From JAWKWH01 sp963669455 (lineage in GTDB: Bacteria; Pseudomonadota; Alphaproteobacteria; Rhizobiales; Rhizobiaceae): a stretch of DNA of 64,000 nt. The stretch lies in assembly GCA_963669455.1 (NCBI GenBank), contig OY770026.1:1240001-1304000 (forward strand). Reading direction: 5' to 3'. Under the pieces are notes generated by a model, which saw nothing but the letters and a program-made list of their open reading frames with translations, did no database searches and was not told where the DNA came from. A program made the position numbers and the translations under genes. Positions 49,861-59,947 of the stretch are shown piece by piece (positions within the stretch are counted from its first letter, which is position 1; each line of letters starts with the position of its first letter).

Positions 49861-52269
49861 TCAGGCCGTTTTCAGTTCCGGTTGCGTCTGATCGGCTGCG
49901 TGATTGATTCCCGCATTGATCCTTTGGTTGGTTTCGGCGAGCAGATAGCCTGGGATGTCGTCCGAGTTCAGAGGCTTTGAAAAGAGGAAGCCCTGAAAGT
50001 GATTGCAGGCGATATCTTTCAGGAAGTCGGCCTGCTCATCGTTTTCCACGCCTTCGGCGGTGATGTTCATTTTCAGCGTTTTGCCGAGCGCCACGATTGA
50101 CCTCAAAACGTCACGTGCTGCCGGGTCGGTGGTGAGCGCGGTGACGAATGAGCGGTCAATCTTGATCTTGTCGAAGGGGAATTTCAGCAGATAGGACAGA
50201 CTGGAATATCCAGTGCCAAAATCATCCATCGCGATGACCACGCCGAGTTGTTTGAGTTTGCCGAGTTTGTCGATCACCTCATCGGATCGCTCGATCAACA
50301 GGCTTTCGGTGATCTCAAGCTCCAACCGGCTGGGATTAACGCCTGTTTCCTCCAACGCTCTGCGAACCACCTGCTCTATGTCTGACAGCATGAAGTGTTT
50401 CGGAGACAGGTTGACCGCGATGGTCAACTCGTCGGGCCATTGGCTCGCCGCCTTGCATGCCTCGTAGATGGTCCAGTCGCCGATGTCGCGAATGAGGCTC
50501 GACTGTTCGGCGATCGGTATGAACTCAGCCGGGGATACGATATCGCGTATGCTGTGGTTCCAGCGGATCAACGATTCAAAACCGGTTGTCATGCCGCTAT
50601 CAGCCGACACAAGCGGTTGATAATTCAGGATAAATTCATTTCCGGTCAGCGCCTGGCGCAATTCAACTTCCAGTATTTGCTTTTCGCGGGCGCTCGAATC
50701 CATTTCCGCCTTGAAGAAGCGGTATGTGCCGCGTCCTTCTTCCTTAGCCCGGTAAAGTGCCAGATCGGCGTTTCTGAGTATCTGGTCGGGCTTGGTGCCA
50801 TCGGTGGGGGCTATCGCTATGCCGACACTGAGCCCAATGGAAAGGCTTTCGGTATCAATTTCAAACGGTTTTTGAATTGTCTCGACCAGGCGATCAGCCA
50901 GTCCCGAAACCTCATTGCTGCTCGTCAGATTGGGGAGGATGACCGCAAACTCGTCGCCACCCAGTCTGGCGACAATATCACTTTCGCGAACCTCCGCGCA
51001 AATCCGCCTGCCTACTTCGAACAGAAGCCGGTCGCCGACGAGATGACCCTTGCTGTCGTTGATCAGCTTGAAGCGGTCGAGATCGAGATAAAATACTGAG
51101 AACGGTGTTCCGTAGCGCTCCAGCCGGGATACGCACTTGCCCAGCTTTTCGCTAAAGCGGGCGCGGTTTACCAATCCGGTCAGCGCATCATAGTGCGCCA
51201 GGTAGTTGATCTTCTGCTCGGCGGTTTTTTCGGCGGTTACATCCGAGGCGGTGCCGATATAGCCGCTGTATTTACCGCTTGGATCAAATGCCGCCTTGCC
51301 GGTGAGCCGCCAGATCACATCCGAACCGCCGATGTTAAGCTTCAACTCGACGCCGTTGAACGTTTCACGGGCCGTGATTGCTTTCGTAATCTCGTTGATA
51401 TGAAAGTTTTCATCAACCGCATGATCGTGCAGAAATTCGACAAAATTCAGCCTGATCAAGTCGGATTTTGTCATCGCGGTGGCCGCCGAAAACCGGTCTG
51501 AAACGCGGTCGATTTTGCCGTCTACGTCGAACTCCCATAGCCAGTCACTTGAGTTTTCCTCAAACTCACGCAGCAGCAAGCTGATGACATTTTGCTGAGT
51601 ACGGGAATCGATCTCCCGTATGATGTGACGCACCAGCGACCTTGAGGTGCGAAAAACGATAATGCCTACGACTGGCATCAGGCTGAGCAGCATCAATGCG
51701 AGAATATTGCCGAGCTGGGTTGAATCGATCAGCTGGGTGCCAATCAGATTTGCGGTAACGACCGGTATCAAAAAAGCAAACGCAGCCTGCGGCAGAGACG
51801 AATATGAAATCGCTGCACTCATGATGATCGCTGCCATGGCGACCGGAACGACAACCTGGGCGCTCGAGCTAGCAGCTGGAAGCATGATCAAAGGCAAAAC
51901 GCCCCACAAGACCCCAATGGTTGCGGTGCTGATGATCGTATGGCGCGCGGCCTTGACCGGGTTACGCTTGCCGCTTCTGCCTCGCTTTTTGGCGCGGAGC
52001 CAGGACTGGACACCAAACACAACCAATCCAATGATGGCTGCGAACCATATCAGCATCATTGAAAAAACCGGCGTGTCGACTGATACTGTCAGAAGATGAA
52101 TTGCAACAATCAGAGCGCCACCGCAGAGCGCCGGCGTCATTTGCACTATGGCGTCGATCTGCTCGGATAAAATGAGTTTCCGCGTCTGGGCGTCAATGTT
52201 GCTGTCCAGAACCTGCCTGTCGATCGCATTCCACAATAATCTGAGTAACGATGAAATCAAGGCGCGCAT
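49861..52269 (-). CDS. Membrane GGDEF-EAL protein with PAS domain (cyclic di-GMP turnover)
   Basis: About 802 residues. N-terminal helices (TPALCGGALIVAIHLLTV, SMMLIWFAAIIGLVVFGV, TATIGVLWGVLPLIM and others) anchor it in the membrane. A PAS-like domain (~270-390, SSDWLWEFDVDGKIDRVSDRF) precedes GGDEF (ARLGGDEFAVILPN) and EAL. The EAL motif reads GFESLIRW, with AVNLSPKHF, LELEITESLL, MDDFGTGYSSL and ITAEGVE intact. Both domains could be active. The start is not certain: I chose the ATG at 52269; the frame continues to 52422, but its first codons lie in repeat fragment D, which argues against it. Confidence 0.9.
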   Translation of the reverse strand: MRALISSLLRLLWNAIDRQVLDSNIDAQTRKLILSEQIDAIVQMTPALCGGALIVAIHLLTVSVDTPVFSMMLIWFAAIIGLVVFGVQSWLRAKKRGRSGKRNPVKAARHTIISTATIGVLWGVLPLIMLPAASSSAQVVVPVAMAAIIMSAAISYSSLPQAAFAFLIPVVTANLIGTQLIDSTQLGNILALMLLSLMPVVGIIVFRTSRSLVRHIIREIDSRTQQNVISLLLREFEENSSDWLWEFDVDGKIDRVSDRFSAATAMTKSDLIRLNFVEFLHDHAVDENFHINEITKAITARETFNGVELKLNIGGSDVIWRLTGKAAFDPSGKYSGYIGTASDVTAEKTAEQKINYLAHYDALTGLVNRARFSEKLGKCVSRLERYGTPFSVFYLDLDRFKLINDSKGHLVGDRLLFEVGRRICAEVRESDIVARLGGDEFAVILPNLTSSNEVSGLADRLVETIQKPFEIDTESLSIGLSVGIAIAPTDGTKPDQILRNADLALYRAKEEGRGTYRFFKAEMDSSAREKQILEVELRQALTGNEFILNYQPLVSADSGMTTGFESLIRWNHSIRDIVSPAEFIPIAEQSSLIRDIGDWTIYEACKAASQWPDELTIAVNLSPKHFMLSDIEQVVRRALEETGVNPSRLELEITESLLIERSDEVIDKLGKLKQLGVVIAMDDFGTGYSSLSYLLKFPFDKIKIDRSFVTALTTDPAARDVLRSIVALGKTLKMNITAEGVENDEQADFLKDIACNHFQGFLFSKPLNSDDIPGYLLAETNQRINAGINHAADQTQPELKTA

Positions 52270-52383
52270 TCCCGTGCAATTTGACCGGTATAATCGCCGC
52301 AATCTATTAAGGTAGGATAAGCAACTGTCCATTTCGCGCGGTATTTTGGTAGCTATGTTTAATGTAAAGTATACCGGCAAATT

Positions 52384-52520
52384 GGAGCGTATCCGCCGAA
52401 TATTGAATCGTTTGACGCCCAAGAGTTTGTGCGTTGACCCGCCTGCTGGCTCGGCGGCGTTTCACTTGCCTGGCTCGGCGGCGCTTCGCTTGCCTGCCGG
52501 GGCAGTGGAAACGCTCTTGC
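52384..52520. repeat. AGAGCG element fragment D (left part), within a 515-base non-coding gap
   Basis: GGAGCGTATCCGCCGAATAT (one base off AGAGCG...) continues for about 135 bases similar to copies A and B, including CTCGGCGGCGCTTCGCTTGC (shared with B), then diverges. No right end is found. The rest of the interval 52270-52784 contains no gene I can support and nothing else notable; a plus-strand open frame across it reads through the repeat. Confidence 0.6.
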
Positions 52521-52784
52521 TCCGGCCGGCGGGGTTCAGATGGGTCTACGGGCCTCATTTATCACCGGCCGGGTTTTGCGGCTCTGTTGCAGATGCCTGC
52601 GGCCTATTAGCGCCGCTATTGGCAAGCGTTTCGAACATAAAAACCATCGGCTGGAAATATGTTTCCGGCGATTTTTATGATAGCAGTATCTGCCTGCGCG
52701 TAGCTGGAAGTGAGGCGCAGAAATAGGGTTTGAACCACTGATGTGCCGGTTCGAATATGGACGCCGCGACAGGCGGAAAGCAAA

Positions 52785-54059
52785 ATGGAAATACCCTATT
52801 GGTGGATTGAAGCGCAGCCCGAAGACGGTCCGGCAAAAAGCCCGCGTGACCGGTGCGACGCGGCCGTCATAGGTGCGGGGTATACGGGTCTTGCCGCTGC
52901 GATCGTGCTGGCCAGGGCTGGCCGGGATGTTCAGGTTTTTGACAGCCTGCGGCCGGGCGAGGGCGCATCGACGCGCAATGGCGGTATTGCTTCGGGCAAT
53001 TTGCGCTATTCAATGACGGTGGCGATCAAGACGTTTGGTCTGGAGGCTGCCGTGGCCTTGTTTCGCGAAGGCCAGGCGGCCCGTGCTGATCTGGCAGATT
53101 TCATACGCGTTGAAAATGTCGACTGTGACTATCAGCCGACCGGCCGGTTTACCGGAGCCATCAACAAATATCAGCTTGAGGAACAAAAGCGCGAGACGGC
53201 TTTGCTGGACAAGCATCTGGGTATCGATGCCCATGTGGTCGGGCCTGAGGAGCTTGGCACCGAAATTGTAACCGATCAGTATTGCGGCGGGTTGGTACGT
53301 GAAGACCTGGCAAGCCTTCATCCGGCAAAGCTGCATGCCGGCATGATGCGGGTTGCGGCATCAGCCGGTGTGTCGGTTTTTGGCCAATCACCGGTGTCTG
53401 ATTACTATCGCAATGGTGAATTTTTCGAACTTAAGACCGGCGGCAGGACAATCAGGGCGCGCAATCTGATTGTGGCGACCAACGGATATACCGGTGCTGC
53501 CGATCCATGGCTGCGGCGGCGTCTGGTTCCTGTGGTAAGCCGCGTTGTCGTAACCGGCGAGCTTCCTACCGGCCTTGTGGATACCTTGCTGCCGAAACGC
53601 CGAGCCATGGGAGAAAATCGCAAAATTTTCAGATATTTCCGCCCGACACCGGATGGAAAGCGTATATTGCTGGGATCGCGCGAGAGGATGTTGCCGGCCT
53701 CGCCTGCTAAAAATGCTGCGCATGTATTTGCCGGCCTTGTGGAGATTTTTCCGGCGCTTGAACCCTATGGGTTTGACTATAGCTGGAACGGCAATATTGC
53801 CATCAGCAGGGACGAGATGCCTGGATTGTTTGTAAAAGACGGGATGATCTATGCGTCGGGCTATTGCGGCTCAGGCGTTGTCTGGGCGCGCTGGCTTGGT
53901 GGGCTGGCTGGGCAATTTGCTCTTTCTGGTTGTGAGCCGCAAAGTCAATTTGCCTCGTCGCCGCCGCCGGCTATTCCGTTTTTCCGGGGAAAGCCGTGGT
54001 TTCTGCCAGCGTTCATGGCCTATTATGCCTGGCAGGACCGCCGGTCAGCCGACCGGTGA
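52785..54059 (+). CDS. FAD-dependent amine/amino-acid oxidase (DAO family, PuuB-like)
   Basis: About 424 residues. The N-terminal dinucleotide fold is DAAVIGAGYTGLAAAIVLAR followed by AGRDVQVFD; STRNGGIASGNLR is the flavin-contact region of gamma-glutamylputrescine oxidase-type proteins. NLIVATNGYTGAADPWLRRR and MIYASGYCGSGVVWARWLGG are also typical. It probably oxidises a primary or secondary amine or amino acid. The ATG at 52785 follows GGCGGAAAGCAAA and starts MEIPYWWIEA; the frame to 52743 is not used. It converges with the acyl-CoA dehydrogenase gene (10-base gap). Confidence 0.85.
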   Translation: MEIPYWWIEAQPEDGPAKSPRDRCDAAVIGAGYTGLAAAIVLARAGRDVQVFDSLRPGEGASTRNGGIASGNLRYSMTVAIKTFGLEAAVALFREGQAARADLADFIRVENVDCDYQPTGRFTGAINKYQLEEQKRETALLDKHLGIDAHVVGPEELGTEIVTDQYCGGLVREDLASLHPAKLHAGMMRVAASAGVSVFGQSPVSDYYRNGEFFELKTGGRTIRARNLIVATNGYTGAADPWLRRRLVPVVSRVVVTGELPTGLVDTLLPKRRAMGENRKIFRYFRPTPDGKRILLGSRERMLPASPAKNAAHVFAGLVEIFPALEPYGFDYSWNGNIAISRDEMPGLFVKDGMIYASGYCGSGVVWARWLGGLAGQFALSGCEPQSQFASSPPPAIPFFRGKPWFLPAFMAYYAWQDRRSADR

Positions 54060-54069
54060 TGGTTATGAT

Positions 54070-55212
54070 CTATAGCCCCATCTGGCGCACGGCCAGATCG
54101 CGCATGATCTCCTCGGAGCCGCCGCCGATCGCCATCACCTTGACCTCACGATAGATGCGTTCGACCGGATTGCCGCGCAAATAGCCGGCACCGCCAAAGA
54201 TCTGCATGGCTTCGCTGGCGCAAAATTCCAGGCTTTTTGTGGCGAACACCTTGGCCTTTGCTATTTCGGCGATTGGCATGGTGCCTTCATTGACCTGCCA
54301 GCAAAGCTGATTGAGCAGTGCTTCGGTCGCATCGATACGCATCGACATATCCGCAATCTTGTGGCGGATGACCTGATGCCCGATCAGGGGCTTGCCGAAT
54401 GCCTGCCTTTGTCTGGCCCAGTCAATCGCGCTTTCCAGGCAGGTTTTCATAGCGCCCAGCGAGCCGGCAATCAGGCCAATCCGCTCAAGATTGAAATTCT
54501 CCATAATGGCGAGGAAACCCTTGTCCTCCTCGCCCATCAGATTTTTGGCCGGCAAGCGGCAATTATCGAAATAAAGCGTGGCCTGATCGGAACACCACCA
54601 GCCCATCTTGCGATCGATTGCCGTGCGGCTGAAACCCGGCGTGCCGGCTTCGACAAAGAACAGCGATATCCCTGCAAGCCCAGACCCGCCCGTACGCGCA
54701 CCGATGACGAAATAATCCGATTTCATGCCACCGGTGATGAACGTCTTCGAGCCGTTCAAAACGAAATGATTGCCGTCGCGTTTTGCAGTGGTCTTCATGT
54801 TGGCAACGTCGGAGCCGCCACCTGGTTCGGTAATGCCAAGCGATGAGCCTTTCCGGCCCGAAACAATCTCGGCCAGGACCCGGTCTTTGATGTCTTGCGA
54901 GGCGAGCCGGTGAAGTGGTTCGATTGAAATCATCCGGCCGTTCAGTGCAGCACCCACACCACCAGCACCGCATCTGGCAAGTTCTTCATTGTAGGCGGCG
55001 CGCATGAAGCAATCGTCAAAGCCGAGCCCGCCATATCTTTCGTCGATGGCAAATCCCCAAACCCCAAGCGCGCCGATTTCGGCATGCAATTGCCAGGGTA
55101 TCTCGCCTTTTTCGTCCCATTCATCAGCATAGGGTGTGATTTTGGCGGCGACGAAATGTCGAAGCGTTTGGCGAAATGCCGCACGTTCGGGCGCATCAAA
55201 AGGGCCTTGCAT
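54070..55212 (-). CDS. Acyl-CoA dehydrogenase
   Basis: 380 residues. SSLGITEPGGGSDVANMKTT and NGSKTFITGGMKSDYFVIGA are the signature blocks; ARQRQAFGKPLIGHQVIRHK and EAMQIFGGAGYLRGNPVERI form the FAD-binding C-terminal part. It is a second, only moderately similar, acyl-CoA dehydrogenase in the window. The ATG at 55212 is preceded by a strong GGGAGAAG; a further ATG at 55224 would be an alternative. It is divergent from the peptide ABC operon (about 160 bases). Confidence 0.92.
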   Translation of the reverse strand: MQGPFDAPERAAFRQTLRHFVAAKITPYADEWDEKGEIPWQLHAEIGALGVWGFAIDERYGGLGFDDCFMRAAYNEELARCGAGGVGAALNGRMISIEPLHRLASQDIKDRVLAEIVSGRKGSSLGITEPGGGSDVANMKTTAKRDGNHFVLNGSKTFITGGMKSDYFVIGARTGGSGLAGISLFFVEAGTPGFSRTAIDRKMGWWCSDQATLYFDNCRLPAKNLMGEEDKGFLAIMENFNLERIGLIAGSLGAMKTCLESAIDWARQRQAFGKPLIGHQVIRHKIADMSMRIDATEALLNQLCWQVNEGTMPIAEIAKAKVFATKSLEFCASEAMQIFGGAGYLRGNPVERIYREVKVMAIGGGSEEIMRDLAVRQMGL

Positions 55213-55370
55213 ATCTTCTCCCATTTTTGAAGTTGGGTAGCATGATGGCGGAATATCGTGAATGCCCTGATGAGCGTAATTACTCTTAGGCGGCTGGACC
55301 GGCCCGAATTCTCGTGGTTAACTCATTGCACCGAATGAGGGCTATCAAAATCAAGCAAAAAGGAAAACTC

Positions 55371-56957
55371 ATGAAAAAAAGAGTGTTAAGACCAGTCCTT
55401 CTCGCTGCAGCATTGGCGACGGGTTTATCGTCGGCGTCAGCGGAGACCTTCAAATTTGCTTTTCAGGGTACGTTGAAATCGCTCGACCCCTACTCGCTCA
55501 ATGAGACATTCACGCTCGGTTTTCTCGGCAATGTCTATGAGGGACTGACCAGGCGGGATGGCGATTTGAATATTCAGCCGGCGCTTGCCGAAAGCTGGGA
55601 GGCGGTCGAACCCACCCGCTGGCGTTTCAAACTTCGCCAGGGTGTGAAATTCCACAATGGCAACGATTTCAACGCCGACGATGTCATCTTCTCGGCGGAT
55701 CGCGTCCGGTCGGAAGGCTCGGATCTGATAAAACGTATCGGGGCCGACGTAAAATTCGAGAAGGTCGACGACTATACGGTGGACGTCATTCTCTCTTCGC
55801 CCAACCCTATCTTGCACTATGAATGGGATACTTGGCCAATTGTCGACAAGGAGTGGGCCGAGGCAAACAATTCGGTAAAGGTGACGTCGGCATCCGACGA
55901 GGCTGCGACAAAGATTTCGCTGGAAGCCAATGGCACAGGTCCATTCAAGATCGTTAGTCATAATGTTGGCGTCAGCACGGTTTTGGAGCCAAACGCAGAC
56001 TGGTGGGACAGTGCCAAACACAACCTAACGAGGGTTGAATTCACGACCATTGCGTCGCCTGCAACGCGGGTGGCCGCTTTGTTGTCGGGTGAACTTGATC
56101 TTGTGTATCCGGTGCCGGTTCAAGACATCAAGCGCGTCAATGACAATGCTGCGACATCCGCGTTGACGGGGCCTGAACTCAGGACAATCTTCCTCGGCTT
56201 CGACCAGATGCGCGACGAGCTGATATACTCAAACATCAAGGGCAAGAACCCGTTTAAAGATATTCGCGTGCGGCAGGCTTTTTACAAGGCCATCGATATC
56301 GAAGCGATCAAGTCGAAGGTGATGCGTAATCTGGCGACACCGTCTGCCATCATGATCTCGCCGTTTCTCTATTCCAGGGCTGGCGATTTTACCCGGATGG
56401 CCTATGACCTGGATGGTGCCAAGGCTCTTCTGGCCGAGGCCGGTTATGCTGATGGGTTTGAAGTGTCAATGGACTGTCCAAACGATCGCTATGTCAACGA
56501 TGAAGCGATATGCCAGGCTGTCGCAGCAATGTTGGCCAAGGTGGGCATCACCATCAATCTGAATGCCCAGCCGAAGGCAAAATACTTTGCCAAGGTCCTG
56601 GCATCAGGCGGATTTGACACCTCGTTCTTCATGCTCGGATGGACGCCGGGGTCGCTCGATTCCTGGAATATTCTGGACAATCTCGAAGCTTGCCGCGACG
56701 AAGCCGGTGTTGGTGGCGCGTTTAATCTTGGCGGTTATTGCAATCCCAAGGTCGATGCGCTGAAGGATTTGATCCTGGTGGAAAACGATCCTGCAAAACG
56801 TGATGAGCTGATAAAGCAGGCCTTTGAAATCACCACCAGCGAGGTGTCGCATATTCCGCTGCACCAGCAAGGCCTGGCCTGGGGTATATCGAGCAATGTC
56901 GAGCTCGTACAAAGGGCTGACAATCAGTTTATGATGTATCACGTCAACAAGAAGTAA
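55371..56957 (+). CDS. ABC transporter substrate-binding protein, family 5 (dipeptide/oligopeptide type)
   Basis: 528 residues with a signal peptide (VLRPVLLAAALATGLSSASA). The mature protein starts AETFKFAFQGTLKSLDPYSL and contains LAESWEAVEPTRWRFKLRQG, VKFHNGNDFNADDV and DIRVRQAFYKAID, the family-5 pattern. Ligands for these proteins include di- and oligopeptides, opines and nickel. It binds solute in the periplasm and hands it to the two permeases encoded next. The ATG at 55371 has AAAGGAAAA. Confidence 0.93.
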   Translation: MKKRVLRPVLLAAALATGLSSASAETFKFAFQGTLKSLDPYSLNETFTLGFLGNVYEGLTRRDGDLNIQPALAESWEAVEPTRWRFKLRQGVKFHNGNDFNADDVIFSADRVRSEGSDLIKRIGADVKFEKVDDYTVDVILSSPNPILHYEWDTWPIVDKEWAEANNSVKVTSASDEAATKISLEANGTGPFKIVSHNVGVSTVLEPNADWWDSAKHNLTRVEFTTIASPATRVAALLSGELDLVYPVPVQDIKRVNDNAATSALTGPELRTIFLGFDQMRDELIYSNIKGKNPFKDIRVRQAFYKAIDIEAIKSKVMRNLATPSAIMISPFLYSRAGDFTRMAYDLDGAKALLAEAGYADGFEVSMDCPNDRYVNDEAICQAVAAMLAKVGITINLNAQPKAKYFAKVLASGGFDTSFFMLGWTPGSLDSWNILDNLEACRDEAGVGGAFNLGGYCNPKVDALKDLILVENDPAKRDELIKQAFEITTSEVSHIPLHQQGLAWGISSNVELVQRADNQFMMYHVNKK

Positions 56958-57031
56958 TTCCTGTTGTCCTTACATTGATCTGTGCCCGCCCGTTGTGGCG
57001 GGCGGGCACGCTCCAGCTCAGGCACATCATC

Positions 57032-58012
57032 ATGCTCGCCTTCATGATCCGCCGGTTTTTGCAGTCGATCCTCGTGATGCTCGTCGTTGCGCTGATTTCG
57101 TTTTTACTGTTTCGCTTTGTCGGCGATCCGGTCGATCAGATGGTTGGTATCGAAACGTCGATTGACCAGCGTGATGCACTTCGCCAGCAGCTGGGATTGA
57201 ACGATCCGGTGCTGGTCCAGTTCTTTCACTTCATCGCAGGCGCGCTACGGTTTGACTTCGGCATTTCCTACCAGTTCAAGCAGCCTGTGGCGGCGATGAT
57301 CGCAGAGCGCTTTCCCGCAACGCTGGAATTGTCGCTGCTGTCGGTCGTTATCGCTATTGTTGCCGGTATTCCGATGGGGGTTTATGCGGGCCTCAAACGG
57401 GATTCCTGGCTGTCACGAATGTTTATGACCGTTTCCCTGGTTGGAATTTCATTGCCGCCATTTCTGGTGGGTATTTTGTTCATCTTTGTATTTTCGGTGC
57501 AGTTGCAGTGGCTGCCGTCATTCGGGCGCGGCGAAACCGTGCTTATCGGCTTCTGGCCGACAGGCTTTTTAACCCAGTCGGGATTGAAAGCGCTGATCTT
57601 GCCGTCAATCACGCTGGCCCTGTTTCAACTGACCTTGATCATGCGGCTGGTCCGCTCTGAAATGCTGGAAGTGTTGCGGACCGACTATATCAAATTTGCC
57701 CGGGCGCGGGGGTTGTCGCGCCGTGCGGTCAATTTCGGGCACGCGCTGAAGAATACACTGGTCCCGGTGATGACCATTACCGGGCTTCAACTGGGATCGG
57801 TCATCGCCTTTGCCATTATCACCGAGACGGTGTTCTCGTGGCCGGGGATGGGACTTTTGTTTTTGCAGGCGGTGCAGAATGTCGATATTCCGATCATGGC
57901 CGCCTATCTGATGCTGATCGGTTTCTTGTTTGTGCTCATCAATCTGATTGTTGATTTGCTCTATGTCGCGGTCGATCCGCGCATTCGCATCGATGCCAGG
58001 CAGGCCAACTGA
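57032..58012 (+). CDS. ABC transporter permease (DppB type)
   Basis: About 326 residues with six helices. The EAA loop is DYIKFARARGLSRRAVNFGH; the N-terminal half has FRFVGDPVDQMVG, characteristic of DppB/OppB. The start is probably the ATG at 57032 (MLAFMIRRFLQSILVML); 57044 is also possible. The next permease follows one base after the stop. Confidence 0.9.
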   Translation: MLAFMIRRFLQSILVMLVVALISFLLFRFVGDPVDQMVGIETSIDQRDALRQQLGLNDPVLVQFFHFIAGALRFDFGISYQFKQPVAAMIAERFPATLELSLLSVVIAIVAGIPMGVYAGLKRDSWLSRMFMTVSLVGISLPPFLVGILFIFVFSVQLQWLPSFGRGETVLIGFWPTGFLTQSGLKALILPSITLALFQLTLIMRLVRSEMLEVLRTDYIKFARARGLSRRAVNFGHALKNTLVPVMTITGLQLGSVIAFAIITETVFSWPGMGLLFLQAVQNVDIPIMAAYLMLIGFLFVLINLIVDLLYVAVDPRIRIDARQAN

Positions 58013-58013
58013 C

Positions 58014-58961
58014 ATGTCAAAGGCATCCTCAATTCCAGTAAAAGCTGAACAGGGTGCGATTGCCCGCTTTCTTGCCAGTGACATTGTCTATTCGTTCAGC
58101 CGCTCGAAGCTGACCATGCTGGCAGCGGCTATTACGCTTTTCTACTTTCTGATGGCGCTTTTTGCCCCTTTGATCGCACCGCATGACCCGTTCGATCTGG
58201 CCAGCCTCAATCTGCTCGACAGTTTGACGCCGCCCATGTGGGAGGAGGGTGGTGTGGCACAGTTCCCGCTTGGCACGGATGATCAGGGCCGCGATCTCCT
58301 GTCGGCGATCATGTATGGCAGCCGTATCTCGCTGGCGGTGGGGTTTGCCAGCGTCGCCTTTGCCGCCATTTTGGGAATCAGCCTCGGACTCTTATCGGGC
58401 TATGTCGGTGGAACACTGGATTCGGTGATCATGCGCATTGCCGACATTCAGATGACGTTCCCGTCAATTCTGATCGCCCTGCTGATCGACGGAACCGTGT
58501 CTGGCCTTTTGCCGCAAGCGTCGCGCGAAGATACGGCGTTCGGGGTGCTGACGCTTTCCATCGGCCTGTCGTTCTGGGTGCAATATGCGCGAACCGTGCG
58601 GTCTTCCGTTCTGATTGAAAAGGAGCGCGAATATGTTCAGGCCGCCCGGCTGATCGGCTTGAGGCCGCTGACGATCATGGTGCGGCACGTATTGCCAAAT
58701 GTCCTTGGCCCGGTGCTGGTCATCGCCACGATCAACCTCGCCCTGGCCATCATCACCGAAGCCACGCTGTCATTTCTCGGCGTCGGTTTTCCGCTCACAG
58801 AGCCTTCGCTTGGCGCTCTTATCAATATCGGTAACAATTTTCTGTTTTCAGGCGAATGGTGGATCACCATCTTCCCGGGTGTCACGCTTGCCGTGCTGGT
58901 ATTATCCGTCAATCTATTAGGCGATTGGCTGCGCGATGCGCTCAATCCGAAATTGCGGTGA
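58014..58961 (+). CDS. ABC transporter permease (DppC type)
   Basis: About 315 residues. LGTDDQGRDLLSAIMYGSRI is the DppC signature and EYVQAARLIGLRPLTIMVRH with FLGVGFPLTEPSLGALI is the EAA and final helix region. A hydrophobic N-terminal helix (TMLAAAITLFYFLMALFAPL) anchors it. It is six bases before the first ATPase gene. Confidence 0.92.
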   Translation: MSKASSIPVKAEQGAIARFLASDIVYSFSRSKLTMLAAAITLFYFLMALFAPLIAPHDPFDLASLNLLDSLTPPMWEEGGVAQFPLGTDDQGRDLLSAIMYGSRISLAVGFASVAFAAILGISLGLLSGYVGGTLDSVIMRIADIQMTFPSILIALLIDGTVSGLLPQASREDTAFGVLTLSIGLSFWVQYARTVRSSVLIEKEREYVQAARLIGLRPLTIMVRHVLPNVLGPVLVIATINLALAIITEATLSFLGVGFPLTEPSLGALINIGNNFLFSGEWWITIFPGVTLAVLVLSVNLLGDWLRDALNPKLR

Positions 58962-58966
58962 CGGGG

Positions 58967-59947
58967 ATGAGTGAACCAATCCTGTCCGTGCGCAATCTCG
59001 TGGTCGAGTTTCCGACGCGCTTTGGCGCCCTGACTGCCGTCAACGGGGTTTCCTTCGATATAGACCGGGGTGAAACCCTCGGCGTGGTCGGTGAATCCGG
59101 CGCCGGCAAATCGCTGACGGGTGCTGCTGTCATCGGCCTGCTCGAACCGCCCGGACGGGTTGCCGGCGGTGAAATTGTTTTCGACGGAAACCGCATTGAT
59201 GGCCTGCCGCCAGAAGAGATGCGCAAAATTCGTGGGTCGCGCATAGCGATGATCTTTCAGGATCCGCTCACCAGTTTGAACCCGCTTTACCGGATTGGCG
59301 AGCAATTGGTGGAAACCATATTAACTCATGTGGATCTCAGCGCGGCCAAAGCCCGTAAGCGGGCAATCGCGCTTCTCGACGAGGTGGGAATCCCCGCGCC
59401 CGAGACACGTATCGATGCCTATCCGCACCAGTTTTCAGGCGGCATGCGGCAGCGGGTGGTCATCGCCCTCGCTCTGGCCGGGGAGCCGGATCTGGTGATT
59501 GCCGATGAACCGACGACGGCGCTCGATGTGTCGGTACAGGCGCAGATCATTCAGCTTTTGAAGCGGCTGTGCCGCGAACGCGGTATGGCGGTCATGCTGA
59601 TCACCCATGATATGGGCGTCATCGCGGAGACGGCCGACCGGGTGGCGGTGCTTTATGCCGGCAGGATAGCCGAAATCGGCAAGACGCGCGATCTGGTTCA
59701 TAACCCGCAACATCCCTATACGATAGGCCTGATGAATTCGATCCCGTCACTGGATGGGGAAGGCGACAGGCTGGTTCAGATACCGGGCTCGATGCCCCGG
59801 CTGACTGGGATACCGGACGGGTGTGCGTTTCACCCGCGTTGCGCAAAATGCTTCGAAGCCTGCCTCAGTGCACATCCGCCGGAATTTTCCGCCGGACAGT
59901 CGCAGGTCTTTTGCTGGCTCCATGGCGAGGATGCGCCTCATGAGTGA
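58967..59947 (+). CDS. ABC transporter ATPase (DppD type)
   Basis: 326 residues: Walker A GESGAGKS, signature FSGGMRQRVVIALAL, Walker B VIADEPTTALDVSVQ and switch His MLITHDMG. The C-terminal GCAFHPRCAKCFEACLSAHPP is the oligopeptide-ABC domain found in DppD/OppD, with Cys residues that bind an iron-sulphur cluster in the family. It overlaps the next ATPase gene by 8 bases. Confidence 0.94.
   Translation: MSEPILSVRNLVVEFPTRFGALTAVNGVSFDIDRGETLGVVGESGAGKSLTGAAVIGLLEPPGRVAGGEIVFDGNRIDGLPPEEMRKIRGSRIAMIFQDPLTSLNPLYRIGEQLVETILTHVDLSAAKARKRAIALLDEVGIPAPETRIDAYPHQFSGGMRQRVVIALALAGEPDLVIADEPTTALDVSVQAQIIQLLKRLCRERGMAVMLITHDMGVIAETADRVAVLYAGRIAEIGKTRDLVHNPQHPYTIGLMNSIPSLDGEGDRLVQIPGSMPRLTGIPDGCAFHPRCAKCFEACLSAHPPEFSAGQSQVFCWLHGEDAPHE

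Noticed and set aside
52346..52726. 126-residue plus-strand frame over the repeat fragment
   Set aside because: It starts before and runs through element D, and the residues are low-complexity; no ribosome site or family support.
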